Below, in pieces: positions 8,599 through 17,333 of a stretch of DNA of 64,000 nucleotides. Each line of letters opens with the position of its first letter. Within the stretch, counting starts at the first letter, position 1. The notes below the pieces were generated by a model. That model worked only from the letters and a program-made list of their open reading frames with translations, made no database searches and was not told the DNA's origin. The stretch comes from Nocardia higoensis NBRC 100133 (GTDB taxonomy: Bacteria; Actinomycetota; Actinomycetes; Mycobacteriales; Mycobacteriaceae): positions 1-64,000 of the forward strand of contig NZ_BAGA01000127.1 in the NCBI RefSeq assembly GCF_000308595.1. The letters run 5' to 3'. The position numbers and the translations under genes were made by a program.

Positions 8599-9606
8599 CT
8601 ATCGCTTGCGCTGTTGGTAGCGACGTTCGGCGTAGGCCAGGTCGTCGCGCCACAGTCGGGCCGCGGCGCGGGTCATCATCGGCCGTAGGAAGCGTGTGGC
8701 GTGGTGGGCGTGGGCGAAGCCGGGGCGGGTGGAGTCGGCGATGACTGCCTCGATGACGGCGGTTCGTGGTCGTCCGTCGGGTCCGGGGCCGAGTGGTGTG
8801 GCGTGGGTTTCGACGACGCTGCCGGATCCTTCGCCGTCGACGATGCGCATGGTGACGGTCCGGGGTTCCGGACTGGTGAACTCGGCTCGCACGGGGACGC
8901 CGAGCCATCGGCCGACTCGGAAGGTGACCGCGACGAGGAACCGGTCGTCGCGTTCGGTCGAGTCCTGGTGAAGGGGCGGGGTTTCGAGTACTTCGAGGTG
9001 GGTGAAGGAGTAGGGGTGGAACCAGGCGCCGTGCCAGGGGTCGAGCCGGTTGGCGACGATATCGGTGGGTTCGCACACGCCGCTGACGGTCGCTACCGCG
9101 GAGATGGCGCGGTGCGCGGGCGGGCGGGCGCCGATCACGGGTGTTTCGAGGGAACTGCCGTCGTCGACAGGATCGAGGCGGACCCAGGCCAGGACGCCGT
9201 CGTCGTGGCAGGGTAGCGGTGTCCAGCCAGGCGCGCCGCTGCGATCCAGGCGCAGTCCGTGCCATCGGCACACGAGTGTGCCGCAGTCGATGTGTGCCTG
9301 CGCCAGCGGCGCACCCAGGTGCGGGCATGCTCCCGGCCCCACGGCGAGTCGCTGTTGTCGGTCGCGCCACGCGACGAGTTCGGTTCCGGCGACAGTGAAT
9401 CCGAACGGCCGATCGGTGCGGATGTCTCGGCTGGCCGCGAAGACATACCAATTTCCGGACGGGCGTCGTTGGGCACGTTCGAGCGCGGCGGCGATGATGG
9501 CGGGTTTCGCCGCGTGGTAGGTCGGTTGCTGGTCTGTCCAGCGGCCGGGATCGAGGGGTTGCAGTGGCCATCGGCCGGGCCACCGCCGAACCAGGATGTT
9601 GTTCAT
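8599..9606 (-). CDS. Rieske [2Fe-2S] protein (DUF5914-type), carotenoid-operon associated
   Basis: This 335-residue protein has an N-terminal Rieske domain with cluster ligands C94-P-H96 and C113-RW-H116. The C-terminal part matches what I recall as DUF5914. It lacks an obvious mononuclear-iron D/E-x-x-H-x4-H motif; a possible remnant is NRLDPWHGAWFHP, so oxygenase activity is possible but not shown. The ATG overlaps the stop of the upstream CrtU-like gene by 4 bp, so the two are translationally coupled. Function with the CrtU-like enzyme in modifying carotenoid end groups is inferred. Confidence 0.78.
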   Translation of the reverse strand: MNNILVRRWPGRWPLQPLDPGRWTDQQPTYHAAKPAIIAAALERAQRRPSGNWYVFAASRDIRTDRPFGFTVAGTELVAWRDRQQRLAVGPGACPHLGAPLAQAHIDCGTLVCRWHGLRLDRSGAPGWTPLPCHDDGVLAWVRLDPVDDGSSLETPVIGARPPAHRAISAVATVSGVCEPTDIVANRLDPWHGAWFHPYSFTHLEVLETPPLHQDSTERDDRFLVAVTFRVGRWLGVPVRAEFTSPEPRTVTMRIVDGEGSGSVVETHATPLGPGPDGRPRTAVIEAVIADSTRPGFAHAHHATRFLRPMMTRAAARLWRDDLAYAERRYQQRKR

Positions 9607-11180
9607 CGGGAGTCCTCAGCACGCGCGGTCGCCGATCCGTAGCGGGTGGCGAGTCGGCGGAGCAGGGCGTTGCGGCCGCTGGTCGGCACGGTATCCAGGT
9701 CGTGACCGGGTAGTCCCCATTGGGTGAGCAACGCGTTCGCCGCTGCCCATCCGGTGGTGGCGGCACGTTCCATCAACGCGACGGGCAGGTCGATGCGGAT
9801 GCCGTCGCCGGCCAGCACGACTTGGTTGTGTGGTGTGCGGACGGGGGGCCGGTGCGCGTGGTCGCCGGCTCCGAACAGGGGGCAGTCCTGGTTCCATTGC
9901 AGGTGTTCGCCGAGGATCCGGGCGTCGGTGGTTTCCGGGTAGAGGTGGTTCAACCGAGCGCGGAGCTGAGCGCGGATATCGTGCTCCTGGGCCGGCGTGA
10001 GCTGCTGGGGCAGGGCGTAGGCGTGGAGTTCCAGCACGGCGCCGCCGTGGCGATCGGCCCACGTGCGGGCTTGTTGCTCGTAGTGGTTCACCACACTGAT
10101 GTTGTCGAGCGGGGGGAGCCCTCCGGTAGCCAGGAACGCCGGCCGATGCGGCGCGACCGGCTTGTTCAGCCAGAGCCTGTACACCAGAAACGGGGGCGCG
10201 CTGCGTAAGCGCCCGATCGATGCACGCCAGGCGTCATCGCCCAGCTGCGGCGAGTTCTCGACGATGCGACGCAAACCGCCGACATCTGTGGCGATAACCA
10301 CGGCGTCGGCGGCGATATCGCTACCGTCTCGTTCGTATACCCGGACAGTGCGGTCGCCACCGGGTTCCACGGCGGTGACCGTGGCTCCGGTGCGGATCCG
10401 GACGTCGCGCGATATGAGGTATTCGCGTAGCGGCGACCACAAGGCGGTGTCGTAATTCGAGGTGGGGACGTCGAACAGCAGGCCTTCGCTGGAGCCGAGG
10501 AAGTATATGTGGAACATGGTCGCCAGCTCGGCCGCCGACAGCTGAGTGGGTGGCGCGAAGAAGCTGCGGGAGAACACCTCGAAGGCGAGATGGCGAGCGG
10601 TCGCGGGGAAGTTGATCCGCTGCAGGAAGGTTTCGGCGTCGAGGTGGTCGAGCAGATCGTAGATCGCGGGCACGGACACGGCCGCGAGCGGCGCCGCGGC
10701 GCGCGCATCGATGCGGCGCAAGTCCTGTAGCGAGAAGGTCCGGCTGCGGGCGGCGAATGCGAGGGCGTTCCACGGCGGGGTCCGTGGCAGACCTCGGAAG
10801 GTGTCCTGTCGTCCGTGCCCGTCGACGAGGGGGTAGTCGTCGACGGCGACGAGTCGGCGCAGCTCCGGATCGGTGCGGCGCAGTAGTGCGCGCAGGTTGT
10901 AATACTGCCGGAAGAAGGCGTGGAACCCACGGTTGACCGAGATCGCGGTGCCGTCGGGCAAGTTGTCGGTCCAGCCGCCGGCCCGGCCGCCGAGGTAGGA
11001 CCGGCACTCGATGATTTCCACCGCGATGTCACGTTCGGCGAGCCCCGTGGCCGCGGTGAGCCCGGCGATGCCGGCGCCGACAACCACGACGCGTGGGCGG
11101 CTGCCGGGGCGGCTGCGTCCGGAGGCCTGTGCGGCGCGATGGTGGACGACACGTCGGTCGCGGCCGGGGCGGTCACGCAT
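9603..11180 (-). CDS. CrtU-like FAD-dependent carotenoid desaturase/methyltransferase
   Basis: This 525-residue amine-oxidase-fold flavoprotein has the dinucleotide motif VVGAGIAGL (residues 34-41) followed by the acidic ribose-binding E and YLGGRAGGW, and a C-terminal FAD motif VVLAGDGIRIDLPVALMERA. It resembles CrtU/isorenieratene synthase, which turns beta-ionone rings into aromatic rings by desaturation and methyl shift. Its ATG overlaps the methyltransferase stop (TAATG) and its stop overlaps the Rieske start (ATGA). No lycopene cyclase or phytoene synthase is in the window, so carotenoid precursors must come from elsewhere. A non-carotenoid substrate cannot be excluded. Confidence 0.78.
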   Translation of the reverse strand: MRDRPGRDRRVVHHRAAQASGRSRPGSRPRVVVVGAGIAGLTAATGLAERDIAVEIIECRSYLGGRAGGWTDNLPDGTAISVNRGFHAFFRQYYNLRALLRRTDPELRRLVAVDDYPLVDGHGRQDTFRGLPRTPPWNALAFAARSRTFSLQDLRRIDARAAAPLAAVSVPAIYDLLDHLDAETFLQRINFPATARHLAFEVFSRSFFAPPTQLSAAELATMFHIYFLGSSEGLLFDVPTSNYDTALWSPLREYLISRDVRIRTGATVTAVEPGGDRTVRVYERDGSDIAADAVVIATDVGGLRRIVENSPQLGDDAWRASIGRLRSAPPFLVYRLWLNKPVAPHRPAFLATGGLPPLDNISVVNHYEQQARTWADRHGGAVLELHAYALPQQLTPAQEHDIRAQLRARLNHLYPETTDARILGEHLQWNQDCPLFGAGDHAHRPPVRTPHNQVVLAGDGIRIDLPVALMERAATTGWAAANALLTQWGLPGHDLDTVPTSGRNALLRRLATRYGSATARAEDSR

Positions 11181-11938
11181 TACGGTGTCCCTTCGGTGTC
11201 AGCGCCGGGCCGCGGCACGGTCGCGGTGAGGGTGTGCACGATGCCGTGCTGCCACCCGGGCACAGTCGTCGCCCGGATTGCGGTGAAGCCGTTGTCACGC
11301 AACCGCGCCCGGAGCTGGGGCACGCTGTCGAACGAAGTCACGCTGCGGCGCAGATGCCGGTACAGGCCGGCGTCGCCGGTGAGCAGCGCGCCGGCCGGAA
11401 TGATCACTGCGCCGCATACTGCGTTCCAGACCAGACGGGCCGCCAGTGATCCGCGCACCGAGTATTCGTGCACGGCGAGTGGGGCACCGGGATGCAGCAG
11501 CGCCGCGAACGCGCGCAGTTGTGCGTCGGGGTCGGCGAGGTTGCGGAGCAGGTACGCGGCGAAGATACCGTCGAAACGGCCGATGCCCGCCGCGTCGAGG
11601 TCTTCGATGCGGCTGTGGTGGAACCGCACTGTCGCGGGCCAGGGTTTCGCTCGTGCGCGGGCGAGCATCTGCGCCGATGCGTCGACGGCGAGAATCTCGG
11701 CCTTCGGGGCGACCGACAGCAGCGCAGCGGTCGAGGCGCCGGTACCACAGCCGGCGTCGAGCAGCCGGAGTCCGGCGCCGTTCCCGGGTAGCTGCATACG
11801 TCGCGCGGACAGACGCAGATGCTTGTGATAGCCGGGGTTGAATCCGACCAGCCGGTCGTAATAGGCAGCGCCACGATCGAATGTGGCCGGCACCTGGTCC
11901 CGTGGAAGTCCGGTCGGGCCGAGTCGGGCGCGACTCAC
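11180..11938 (-). CDS. SAM-dependent methyltransferase, first gene of the CrtU operon
   Basis: This 252-residue class I methyltransferase of UbiE type shows the SAM motif LLDAGCGTGAST (about residues 59-70), ILAVDASAQML and IEDLD. The GTG start at 11938 was chosen because the N-terminal extension allowed by the frame is low-complexity and precedes the conserved RDQVPATFDRGAAYYDRL. Its stop overlaps the CrtU-like start codon. CrtT-type methyltransferases are known next to crtU in Streptomyces carotenoid clusters, which gives a plausible but unproven role. The substrate is unknown. Confidence 0.75.
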   Translation of the reverse strand: MSRARLGPTGLPRDQVPATFDRGAAYYDRLVGFNPGYHKHLRLSARRMQLPGNGAGLRLLDAGCGTGASTAALLSVAPKAEILAVDASAQMLARARAKPWPATVRFHHSRIEDLDAAGIGRFDGIFAAYLLRNLADPDAQLRAFAALLHPGAPLAVHEYSVRGSLAARLVWNAVCGAVIIPAGALLTGDAGLYRHLRRSVTSFDSVPQLRARLRDNGFTAIRATTVPGWQHGIVHTLTATVPRPGADTEGTP

Positions 11939-12302
11939 GACGCCACCCGGTGTTCGTTCCGGCGGCGGTGTTCCCGCCACAGCAGGACCGGAGCCAGCCG
12001 GTGCCATAGCACGGACTGTGGCTCGACACATCGGCGGCGATCGCGATCGCGTCCCACACCAGCAGTATGCCCGCGCCCGGTAACACAGTGCGGACAAGAC
12101 GCGCCGGGTGCAGGTCGGACCGAGGCCGGCACCGTCGTCGCGACGCCTACGGCGCTCCGCCCACGCATCAACAATCGGAGACAAGCTCAACCAAAACGAA
12201 CGGGACCGCACCTCGATGAGGCAACGGTCCCGCAGCTGTGGATCATGTAGGGCTCTACTTCAGGACGTTATGTCCGCCCATCTTTCAGTAAGCCCGCCAG
12301 GG
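11939..12302. promoter_or_regulatory. Region between tRNA-Ala and the CrtU operon
   Basis: This 364-bp gap holds the putative terminator of the tRNA (12195-12232) and should contain the promoter of the methyltransferase-CrtU-Rieske operon. No credible gene was seen. Confidence 0.45.
12195..12232 (-). terminator. Probable terminator of tRNA-Ala
   Basis: 8-bp arms (12201-12208 and 12225-12232) enclose a small CCTC/GAGG stem. On the minus strand they are followed by TTCGTTTTGG, a T-rich tail. It lies about 70 bp beyond the tRNA 3' end. Confidence 0.6.
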
Positions 12303-12375
12303 TGGAGCTAAGGGGAATCGAACCCCTGACCTTCTCGATGCGAACGAGACGCGCTACCAACTGCGCTATAGCCCC
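12303..12375 (-). tRNA. tRNA-Ala (anticodon CGC)
   Basis: This 73-nt cloverleaf has acceptor arms GGGGCTA and TAGCTCC with discriminator A. The D-arm contains AGTTGGTAG, and the T-arm contains GGTTCGAATCC. The anticodon stem TCTCG/CGAGA holds the loop TTCGCAT, giving anticodon CGC for GCG codons. The 3' CCA is not encoded. It lies between the sepX terminator and the carotenoid-type operon. Confidence 0.96.
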
Positions 12376-12409
12376 GTGCGGCTCTTGCGAACCGCGCTGT
12401 GACACTGTA

Positions 12410-12446
12410 TCAGGCGGGCGGCCCGGATACCGAATCGCCCGCCTGA
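12410..12446 (-). terminator. Terminator of sepX/glpR
   Basis: 10-bp arms TCAGGCGGGC and GCCCGCCTGA (12410-12419 and 12437-12446) have a 17-nt loop that can itself form CGG-ATA-CCG. It begins 10 bp after the sepX stop codon and ends 35 bp before the tRNA 5' end. Confidence 0.65.
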
Positions 12447-12455
12447 ACTGCGGTT

Positions 12456-13988
12456 TTATTCGCCCGCAGCCTGCCTGCGCGGGTCGGTGCCGGTGCGCCG
12501 GCGCAGCGCGCGGGCGGTGGCCGGATCGAAGGCTTCGAGGTGCTCGAAGAGCGGATCCTCGTCGTCCACGTCCAGCAGCGACGAGCGGCGGCGCAGGGCG
12601 CGGGCGGTGGCGCGGTCCATGCCGCCGGTGGCGATCCTGACCCGTTCGTCGGCGTCGAGGACCTGCTCCTCGAACTCGTCGTCGTCCGCGGACTCCCGGC
12701 GACGGCGGCCCAGGCGCGCGGCCCGACGCCTGCGGATCTCCTCCTCCATCCGCACCTGCTTGCGCAGGTAGGCGAGATAGGTGCCGAGCACCACGATCGA
12801 CAGGCCGCTGCCCCACCAGAACATCGGGCTGATGATCAGGCCGAGCGCTCCGGTCATCAGCGCGGTCAGCATGAGCGCCAGCACGGCGCGCTGGCGGAAG
12901 GTGTAGCGAGCGGCACGGGCGATCGCGTCGGCCTCGGGGTCGTAACCACCACGACCGCGCCTGTTCGGCACGAATTCCGATTCGGCGCCGCCGGATTCGG
13001 TATCGCCTGTTCCGGAATCGCCGTCCGCGTCGGTGGCGGCATCACCGGATTCGGGATTCCGGCGGTCGGATTTCCGACGCTCCGAGCCACGGCGACCCTT
13101 GCGACGTCCGTCGGTCCCGCGGCGATCGGAATCACGCTGCGTGTCGGCGGAATCCCGCCCGCCGTTCTCGTCGTCGGCGTCCGCGTACTCACCGTCGCCG
13201 AACTCGTCCTCGTCGTCGGAATCCACGGACACGCCGTAGCCCGGATCCGGCGCCCGCACGGGCGCCGTCGAGCGTGCCGGTGGAATGCGAGCCGTGATCT
13301 GCCTGGTCTCGGTGCGTTCGGGCCGGCTCTCCGCTCCGGTGTCCGTCCCGGCGTCGGCGCGGCCGGACTCGACGAGCTCCGCGTCCGCGGCCTCGCCGGT
13401 GTCCTTGTCGTCGCCGGCGGCGTCCTCGTCGTCGGCGGAGACATCGGCGGGGACGTCGGCGTCCCCGGGCCGAGCGGTCTCGGCGACGGGCCTTTCGGCC
13501 TCGTCGTCATCGAGATCGGCGGCCCCGGGGGCGGTTCGGCGGGCGCCACCGCGTCGGATGGTGCGCTCGCGGCGCGGTCCTTCGTCGGTGTCGTCGATAT
13601 CGGCCGGAAGGCGATCCCGCCTCTCGTCGGACGAATCCGTTTCGCGCGGTGGAGCATCGGCGCGAGCGGAGCGCGGCGAGGCGACCCGTTTGCCCCGCCG
13701 CTCGTCGGTGGCCTCGTCGAGCAATTCGGCGAGGTCGTCGATCTCGGAAACTTTCTCGTCGGCCGGTATGGTCATCCGGTCCTCCGCATCATCGCTGTGG
13801 AAACGCTTTCTCCGCACTCGGTTCGGTCGATAGCGCAGCCGCCGTTTGGAGCCGCCGCGATGCAACACTCTGGTCGCGAGCGCGGCGTCGGTCGTCTGCC
13901 GGATTCTGGGGTGCCGGTCGGCGAGAATGGGGAACAGGACGAAGACCCAGAGCACGACCAAGCCGATCCACAGGATCGAATTCGGCAT
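12456..13988 (-). CDS. sepX: Divisome membrane protein SepX/GlpR (Rv0996-like)
   Basis: This 510-residue protein has one N-terminal helix (about 5-22, ILWIGLVVLWVFVLFPIL), a charged disordered region of about 340 residues rich in Asp/Glu/Arg, and a pair of helices at about 368-408. In Streptomyces SepX is a divisome component; in Corynebacterium GlpR is the membrane receptor for the gephyrin-like protein Glp that binds FtsZ. Here the Glp homologue lies two genes upstream (14924-16180), which supports the same pairing. The C-terminal tail repeats the motif ATARALRRR twice, 28 residues apart. Gene order with rimJ, glp and galU matches Rv0996-Rv0993. Confidence 0.85.
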   Translation of the reverse strand: MPNSILWIGLVVLWVFVLFPILADRHPRIRQTTDAALATRVLHRGGSKRRLRYRPNRVRRKRFHSDDAEDRMTIPADEKVSEIDDLAELLDEATDERRGKRVASPRSARADAPPRETDSSDERRDRLPADIDDTDEGPRRERTIRRGGARRTAPGAADLDDDEAERPVAETARPGDADVPADVSADDEDAAGDDKDTGEAADAELVESGRADAGTDTGAESRPERTETRQITARIPPARSTAPVRAPDPGYGVSVDSDDEDEFGDGEYADADDENGGRDSADTQRDSDRRGTDGRRKGRRGSERRKSDRRNPESGDAATDADGDSGTGDTESGGAESEFVPNRRGRGGYDPEADAIARAARYTFRQRAVLALMLTALMTGALGLIISPMFWWGSGLSIVVLGTYLAYLRKQVRMEEEIRRRRAARLGRRRRESADDDEFEEQVLDADERVRIATGGMDRATARALRRRSSLLDVDDEDPLFEHLEAFDPATARALRRRTGTDPRRQAAGE

Positions 13989-14232
13989 CAGGCCGTCACC
14001 TCCGTCCCCACCAGTTCAATCCTTTCGGGCTGTCCGTTCAGCAGTGGCGTCGCTCGCGAACGGCACACCTCCGACGTCGGTAGGTTAATTCGCGCAGAGC
14101 TGCGGGCTCGGCAGGCGCGCCGTGCACATCGGCCACACCTGTCACAATGCCACCATCACGAGAGTAGGCGCGGATGCTGATCCGGCGCGAGCCGGAATAT
14201 CGACCTTCGATTTCGGGCGCAAAGATATCGGC

Positions 14233-14892
14233 TCAGGGCAGAACGATACGGCCCGCCCGAGCCAGCCGCTCGACAACGGTGCCGCTCAATTCCTCCGCGG
14301 TGATTCCCACCAGCAGATGATCACGCCAGGCACCGTCGACGTCGAGATAGCGCTTCAGCAATCCCTCTTCGCGGAATCCACAGTGCCGCAGCACCGCCTG
14401 GCTCGCCAGGTTCTCCGGTCGCACGGTGGCTTCCACTCGATGTAATCCGACCGGTCCGAAACAGTGGTCCAGACCGAGCGCGAGCGCCGCGGTGGCCACG
14501 CCCTGTCCGCTGCGATCCTTGGCCACCCAATAGCCGATCCAGGCCGAACGCAGCGCGCCGCGCACGATGTTGCCGACGGTCAACTGACCGACGAACACGC
14601 CGTCGACCTCGATGGCGAATGGGATCATCGCGCCCCGGCGCGCCTCGGCCTTGAGGCTCGACCACAACGACGGCCAGTTCGAGGCGTGGTTGCGCGCCTC
14701 CCAGCTACCGCGCCCGGTGGGCTCCCACGGCTCGAGATGCTCGCGGTCGCGCAGCCGCAGCCGGCTCCACGCGGCGGCGTCGCGGAATCGCACCGGCCGC
14801 AGGGTCACCGCACCGGCGGCCACCTGCACCGGACCGAGCCGGGCGGGCCATCCCGGATGCTGCGTGGCCCGGAATACGTTCATGCTCTCCAT
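14233..14892 (-). CDS. rimJ: GNAT N-acetyltransferase, RimJ family
   Basis: This 219-residue single GNAT domain has the acetyl-CoA loop of the form DRSGQGVATAAL (Q/R-x-x-G-x-G/A) near residue 125, and downstream HRVEATVRPENLASQAVLRHCGF, the strong RimJ/RimL signature. Family members acetylate the N-termini of ribosomal proteins such as S5, but the actinobacterial target is not established. It sits between glp and sepX as in M. tuberculosis (Rv0995). The gap to the glp stop is 31 bp, so it is probably co-transcribed with glp and galU. ATG codons at 14892 and 14883 are both possible starts. Confidence 0.9.
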   Translation of the reverse strand: MESMNVFRATQHPGWPARLGPVQVAAGAVTLRPVRFRDAAAWSRLRLRDREHLEPWEPTGRGSWEARNHASNWPSLWSSLKAEARRGAMIPFAIEVDGVFVGQLTVGNIVRGALRSAWIGYWVAKDRSGQGVATAALALGLDHCFGPVGLHRVEATVRPENLASQAVLRHCGFREEGLLKRYLDVDGAWRDHLLVGITAEELSGTVVERLARAGRIVLP

Positions 14893-14923
14893 ATTTCAGC
14901 CGTGCTCCATCGCTGCCCGCACG

Positions 14924-16180
14924 TCAGCCACGTTGGGACAGGAAGGCGACCTGCACCTCGTCGCCGGTCCGGAAATCGGTGTCGTCCGGTTCGACGATGA
15001 TGAGACTGTTCGCTTCGGCGAGGGTGGCCAGCAGGTGCGAGGATCCGGCCGCGCCGCCCAGCGGCTGCACCAGATAGTCGCCGGTCGCCTCGTCCCGCAT
15101 GAGCTGGGCCCGCAGGTAGCCCTTGCGTCCCTCCATCGAACTGATGGGGGTGATGGTCCTGGCCCGCACGATCCGGCGCATCGGATGCCTGCGCCCGAGC
15201 GCGATCCGGATCAGCGGCCGCACCATCACCTCGAAGACCACCAGCGCGCCCACCGGGTTCGAGGGCAACAGGAAGGTCGGCACCTCGTCCCGGCCGAGTC
15301 TGCCGAATCCCTGGACCGAACCCGGATGCATGGCGACCCGTGCGATCTCGAGTTCGCCGAGCCCCTCGAGCGCCTCGCGCACCTGCTCGGACGCCCACCC
15401 GCCGACCGCGCCCGCGATCACCACGACCTCCGAGCGCACCAGCTGACCCTCGACCACATCGCGCAGCCTGCGCGGATCGGTGCTGACGATGCCGACCCGG
15501 TTCACATCCGCGCCGGCGTCCCTGGCCGCGGCGGCGAGAGCATAGGAGTTGACGTCGTAGACCTGGCCGGGGCCGGGGGTGCGGTCGATGTCGATCAACT
15601 CTCCGCCGACCGCGATCACCGACAGCCGGGGACGCGGATGCACCAGGACCTTGTCCTGCCCCACCGCGGCGAGCAGGCCGACCTGGGCCGGGCCGATGAT
15701 GGTGCCCGCGCGCACGGCCACATCCCCGGGCTGCACGTCGTCGCCCACGCGGCGGACGTAGTCCCCGGAGCGCACCGGTTCGTAGACCTTGATCCTGGCG
15801 CGGCCGCCGTCGGTGAAATCCAGCGGCAGCACGGCGTCGGCGAGCGTCGGCAGCGGTGCACCGGTGTCCACGCGCACCGTCTGGCGCGGTTGCAGCCGGA
15901 TGGGCTGGCGCGAACCCGCCACCACCTCGCCCACCACGGGCAGGGTGAGGTCGACGAGTTCGCCGTTCTCGTCACGGATCTCGGTGCCCGCCGCGGCCAC
16001 ATCGACGCTGCGCACGGCGTATCCGTCGATCGCGGCCTGGTCGAAACCGGGCAGCGGACGCTCGGTGACGATGTCCTCGGCGCACAACAGCCCCTGCGCT
16101 TCGGAGATCGCGACCCGGACCGGCCGCGGTGCGACCGCCGCCGCGGTCACCTTGATCTGCTGATCCTCAACCGAGCGCAT
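14924..16180 (-). CDS. glp: Gephyrin/MoeA-like protein Glp
   Basis: This 418-residue protein has the MoeA fold: an N-terminal domain with FDQAAIDGYAVRS (about 46-58), an MPT-binding-like domain (about 185-330) and a C-terminal barrel. The usual MoeA active-site motif TGGxSxG is replaced by AGAVGG (256-261), and the usual LPGNPVS reads LPSNPVG (305-311). In Corynebacterium the homologous Glp binds FtsZ and the membrane receptor GlpR; the GlpR/SepX homologue is encoded nearby at 12456-13988. A cell-division role is therefore at least as likely as molybdopterin insertion. It follows galU by 106 bp on the same strand. Confidence 0.85.
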   Translation of the reverse strand: MRSVEDQQIKVTAAAVAPRPVRVAISEAQGLLCAEDIVTERPLPGFDQAAIDGYAVRSVDVAAAGTEIRDENGELVDLTLPVVGEVVAGSRQPIRLQPRQTVRVDTGAPLPTLADAVLPLDFTDGGRARIKVYEPVRSGDYVRRVGDDVQPGDVAVRAGTIIGPAQVGLLAAVGQDKVLVHPRPRLSVIAVGGELIDIDRTPGPGQVYDVNSYALAAAARDAGADVNRVGIVSTDPRRLRDVVEGQLVRSEVVVIAGAVGGWASEQVREALEGLGELEIARVAMHPGSVQGFGRLGRDEVPTFLLPSNPVGALVVFEVMVRPLIRIALGRRHPMRRIVRARTITPISSMEGRKGYLRAQLMRDEATGDYLVQPLGGAAGSSHLLATLAEANSLIIVEPDDTDFRTGDEVQVAFLSQRG

Positions 16181-16286
16181 CCAGCCCTTCCTGATCCTCT
16201 CCGCACCTGTTCACGGTCGCCCTTCCGGACCGGCCGTGATCGCCCTGCACATTGTGGTACCCGACCGCAGGCGCGCCAGGCGCGGC

Positions 16287-17258
16287 CTACTCGTCGGTCG
16301 TCAGTTGCGGATCCCAGTCCGCACTGAGCCGATGATGCAGCCACTCCCGGAGGGCGGGGCCGTATTCCTCCCGTTCGAGGGCGAAATCCACCGCTGCTCG
16401 AAGATAACCGCCCGGGTTGCCCAAATCGTGGCGCGACCCACGGTGGACGACCACATGCACCGGATGTCCCTCCGCGATCAGCAACGCGATGGCGTCGGTG
16501 AGTTGCAGCTCACCACCGGCGCCGGGCTCGATGCGCCGCAGCGCGTCGAAGATCGCCCGGTCGAGCAGGTACCGGCCGGCGGCCGCGTAGGTCGAGGGCG
16601 CGTCGGCCAGTTCGGGCTTCTCCACCATGCCCTTGACCCGCAGCACATTCGGGTTGACGGCATCGGGTACCGGGGCGACATCGAAGACGCCGTAGGCGCT
16701 GACCTGGTCCTTGGGCACGTCGATCGCGCACAGCACGGTGCCGCCACGCTTGCGCCGCACCCGGCTCATCACGTCGAGCACACCGCAGGGCAGCACCAGG
16801 TCGTCCGGCAGGAGTACGGCGATGGCGTCCTCGTCGTCGTCGAGCACCTTCTCGGCCTGCGCCACGGCATGCCCGAGCCCGAGCGGCTCCTCCTGGACCA
16901 CCGAGGTGACATCGAGCAGTGCGGGCGCCTTGCGCACCTTTTCCAACAGGTGGAACTTGCCGCGCTCGGCCAGCGTGCCCTCGAGCACGAGATCCTCGAC
17001 GAAGTGCGCGACCACGCCGTCCTTGCCCGGCGAAGTGACGATCACCAGGCGCTGGGCGCCGGAATCGGCGGCCTCGGAGGCGACCAGTTCGATGCCGGGG
17101 GTGTCGACCACCGGCAGCAGCTCCTTGGGCACCGTCTTCGTCGCGGGCAGGAACCGGGTTCCCAGCCCTGCCGCCGGCACGACGGCCGTGCGGAAGCACG
17201 ACGCCGCCCCGTGCGGCGCGCCCTGCGCGGACTGTCCGGCCTTTGCTGTCATACGCAT
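16287..17258 (-). CDS. galU: UTP-glucose-1-phosphate uridylyltransferase
   Basis: This 323-residue enzyme makes UDP-glucose from UTP and glucose 1-phosphate for envelope polysaccharides and trehalose. The nucleotide-binding motif PAAGLGTRFLPATKTVPKEL and the later VEKPELADAPS and YLLDRAIFDAL segments are typical of GalU. It heads the galU-glp-rimJ group and is divergent from the 5-FTHF cyclo-ligase, as Rv0993 and Rv0992c are in M. tuberculosis. An ATG at 17252, 6 nt downstream, has the better spacing to a GGATAGGG sequence and may be the real start. Confidence 0.95.
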   Translation of the reverse strand: MRMTAKAGQSAQGAPHGAASCFRTAVVPAAGLGTRFLPATKTVPKELLPVVDTPGIELVASEAADSGAQRLVIVTSPGKDGVVAHFVEDLVLEGTLAERGKFHLLEKVRKAPALLDVTSVVQEEPLGLGHAVAQAEKVLDDDEDAIAVLLPDDLVLPCGVLDVMSRVRRKRGGTVLCAIDVPKDQVSAYGVFDVAPVPDAVNPNVLRVKGMVEKPELADAPSTYAAAGRYLLDRAIFDALRRIEPGAGGELQLTDAIALLIAEGHPVHVVVHRGSRHDLGNPGGYLRAAVDFALEREEYGPALREWLHHRLSADWDPQLTTDE

Positions 17259-17333
17259 ACCCTATCCATCCATGACACCGCCGTTGAACGTCGTCGCGAC
17301 GTTGCGGCTGCGGCTGAGCTTAAGGTGATCCCC

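Noticed and set aside
16236..17333. N-terminal extension of the 5-FTHF cyclo-ligase across galU
   Set aside because: The frame is open but antisense to galU, and the enzyme's conserved region starts at 17334.
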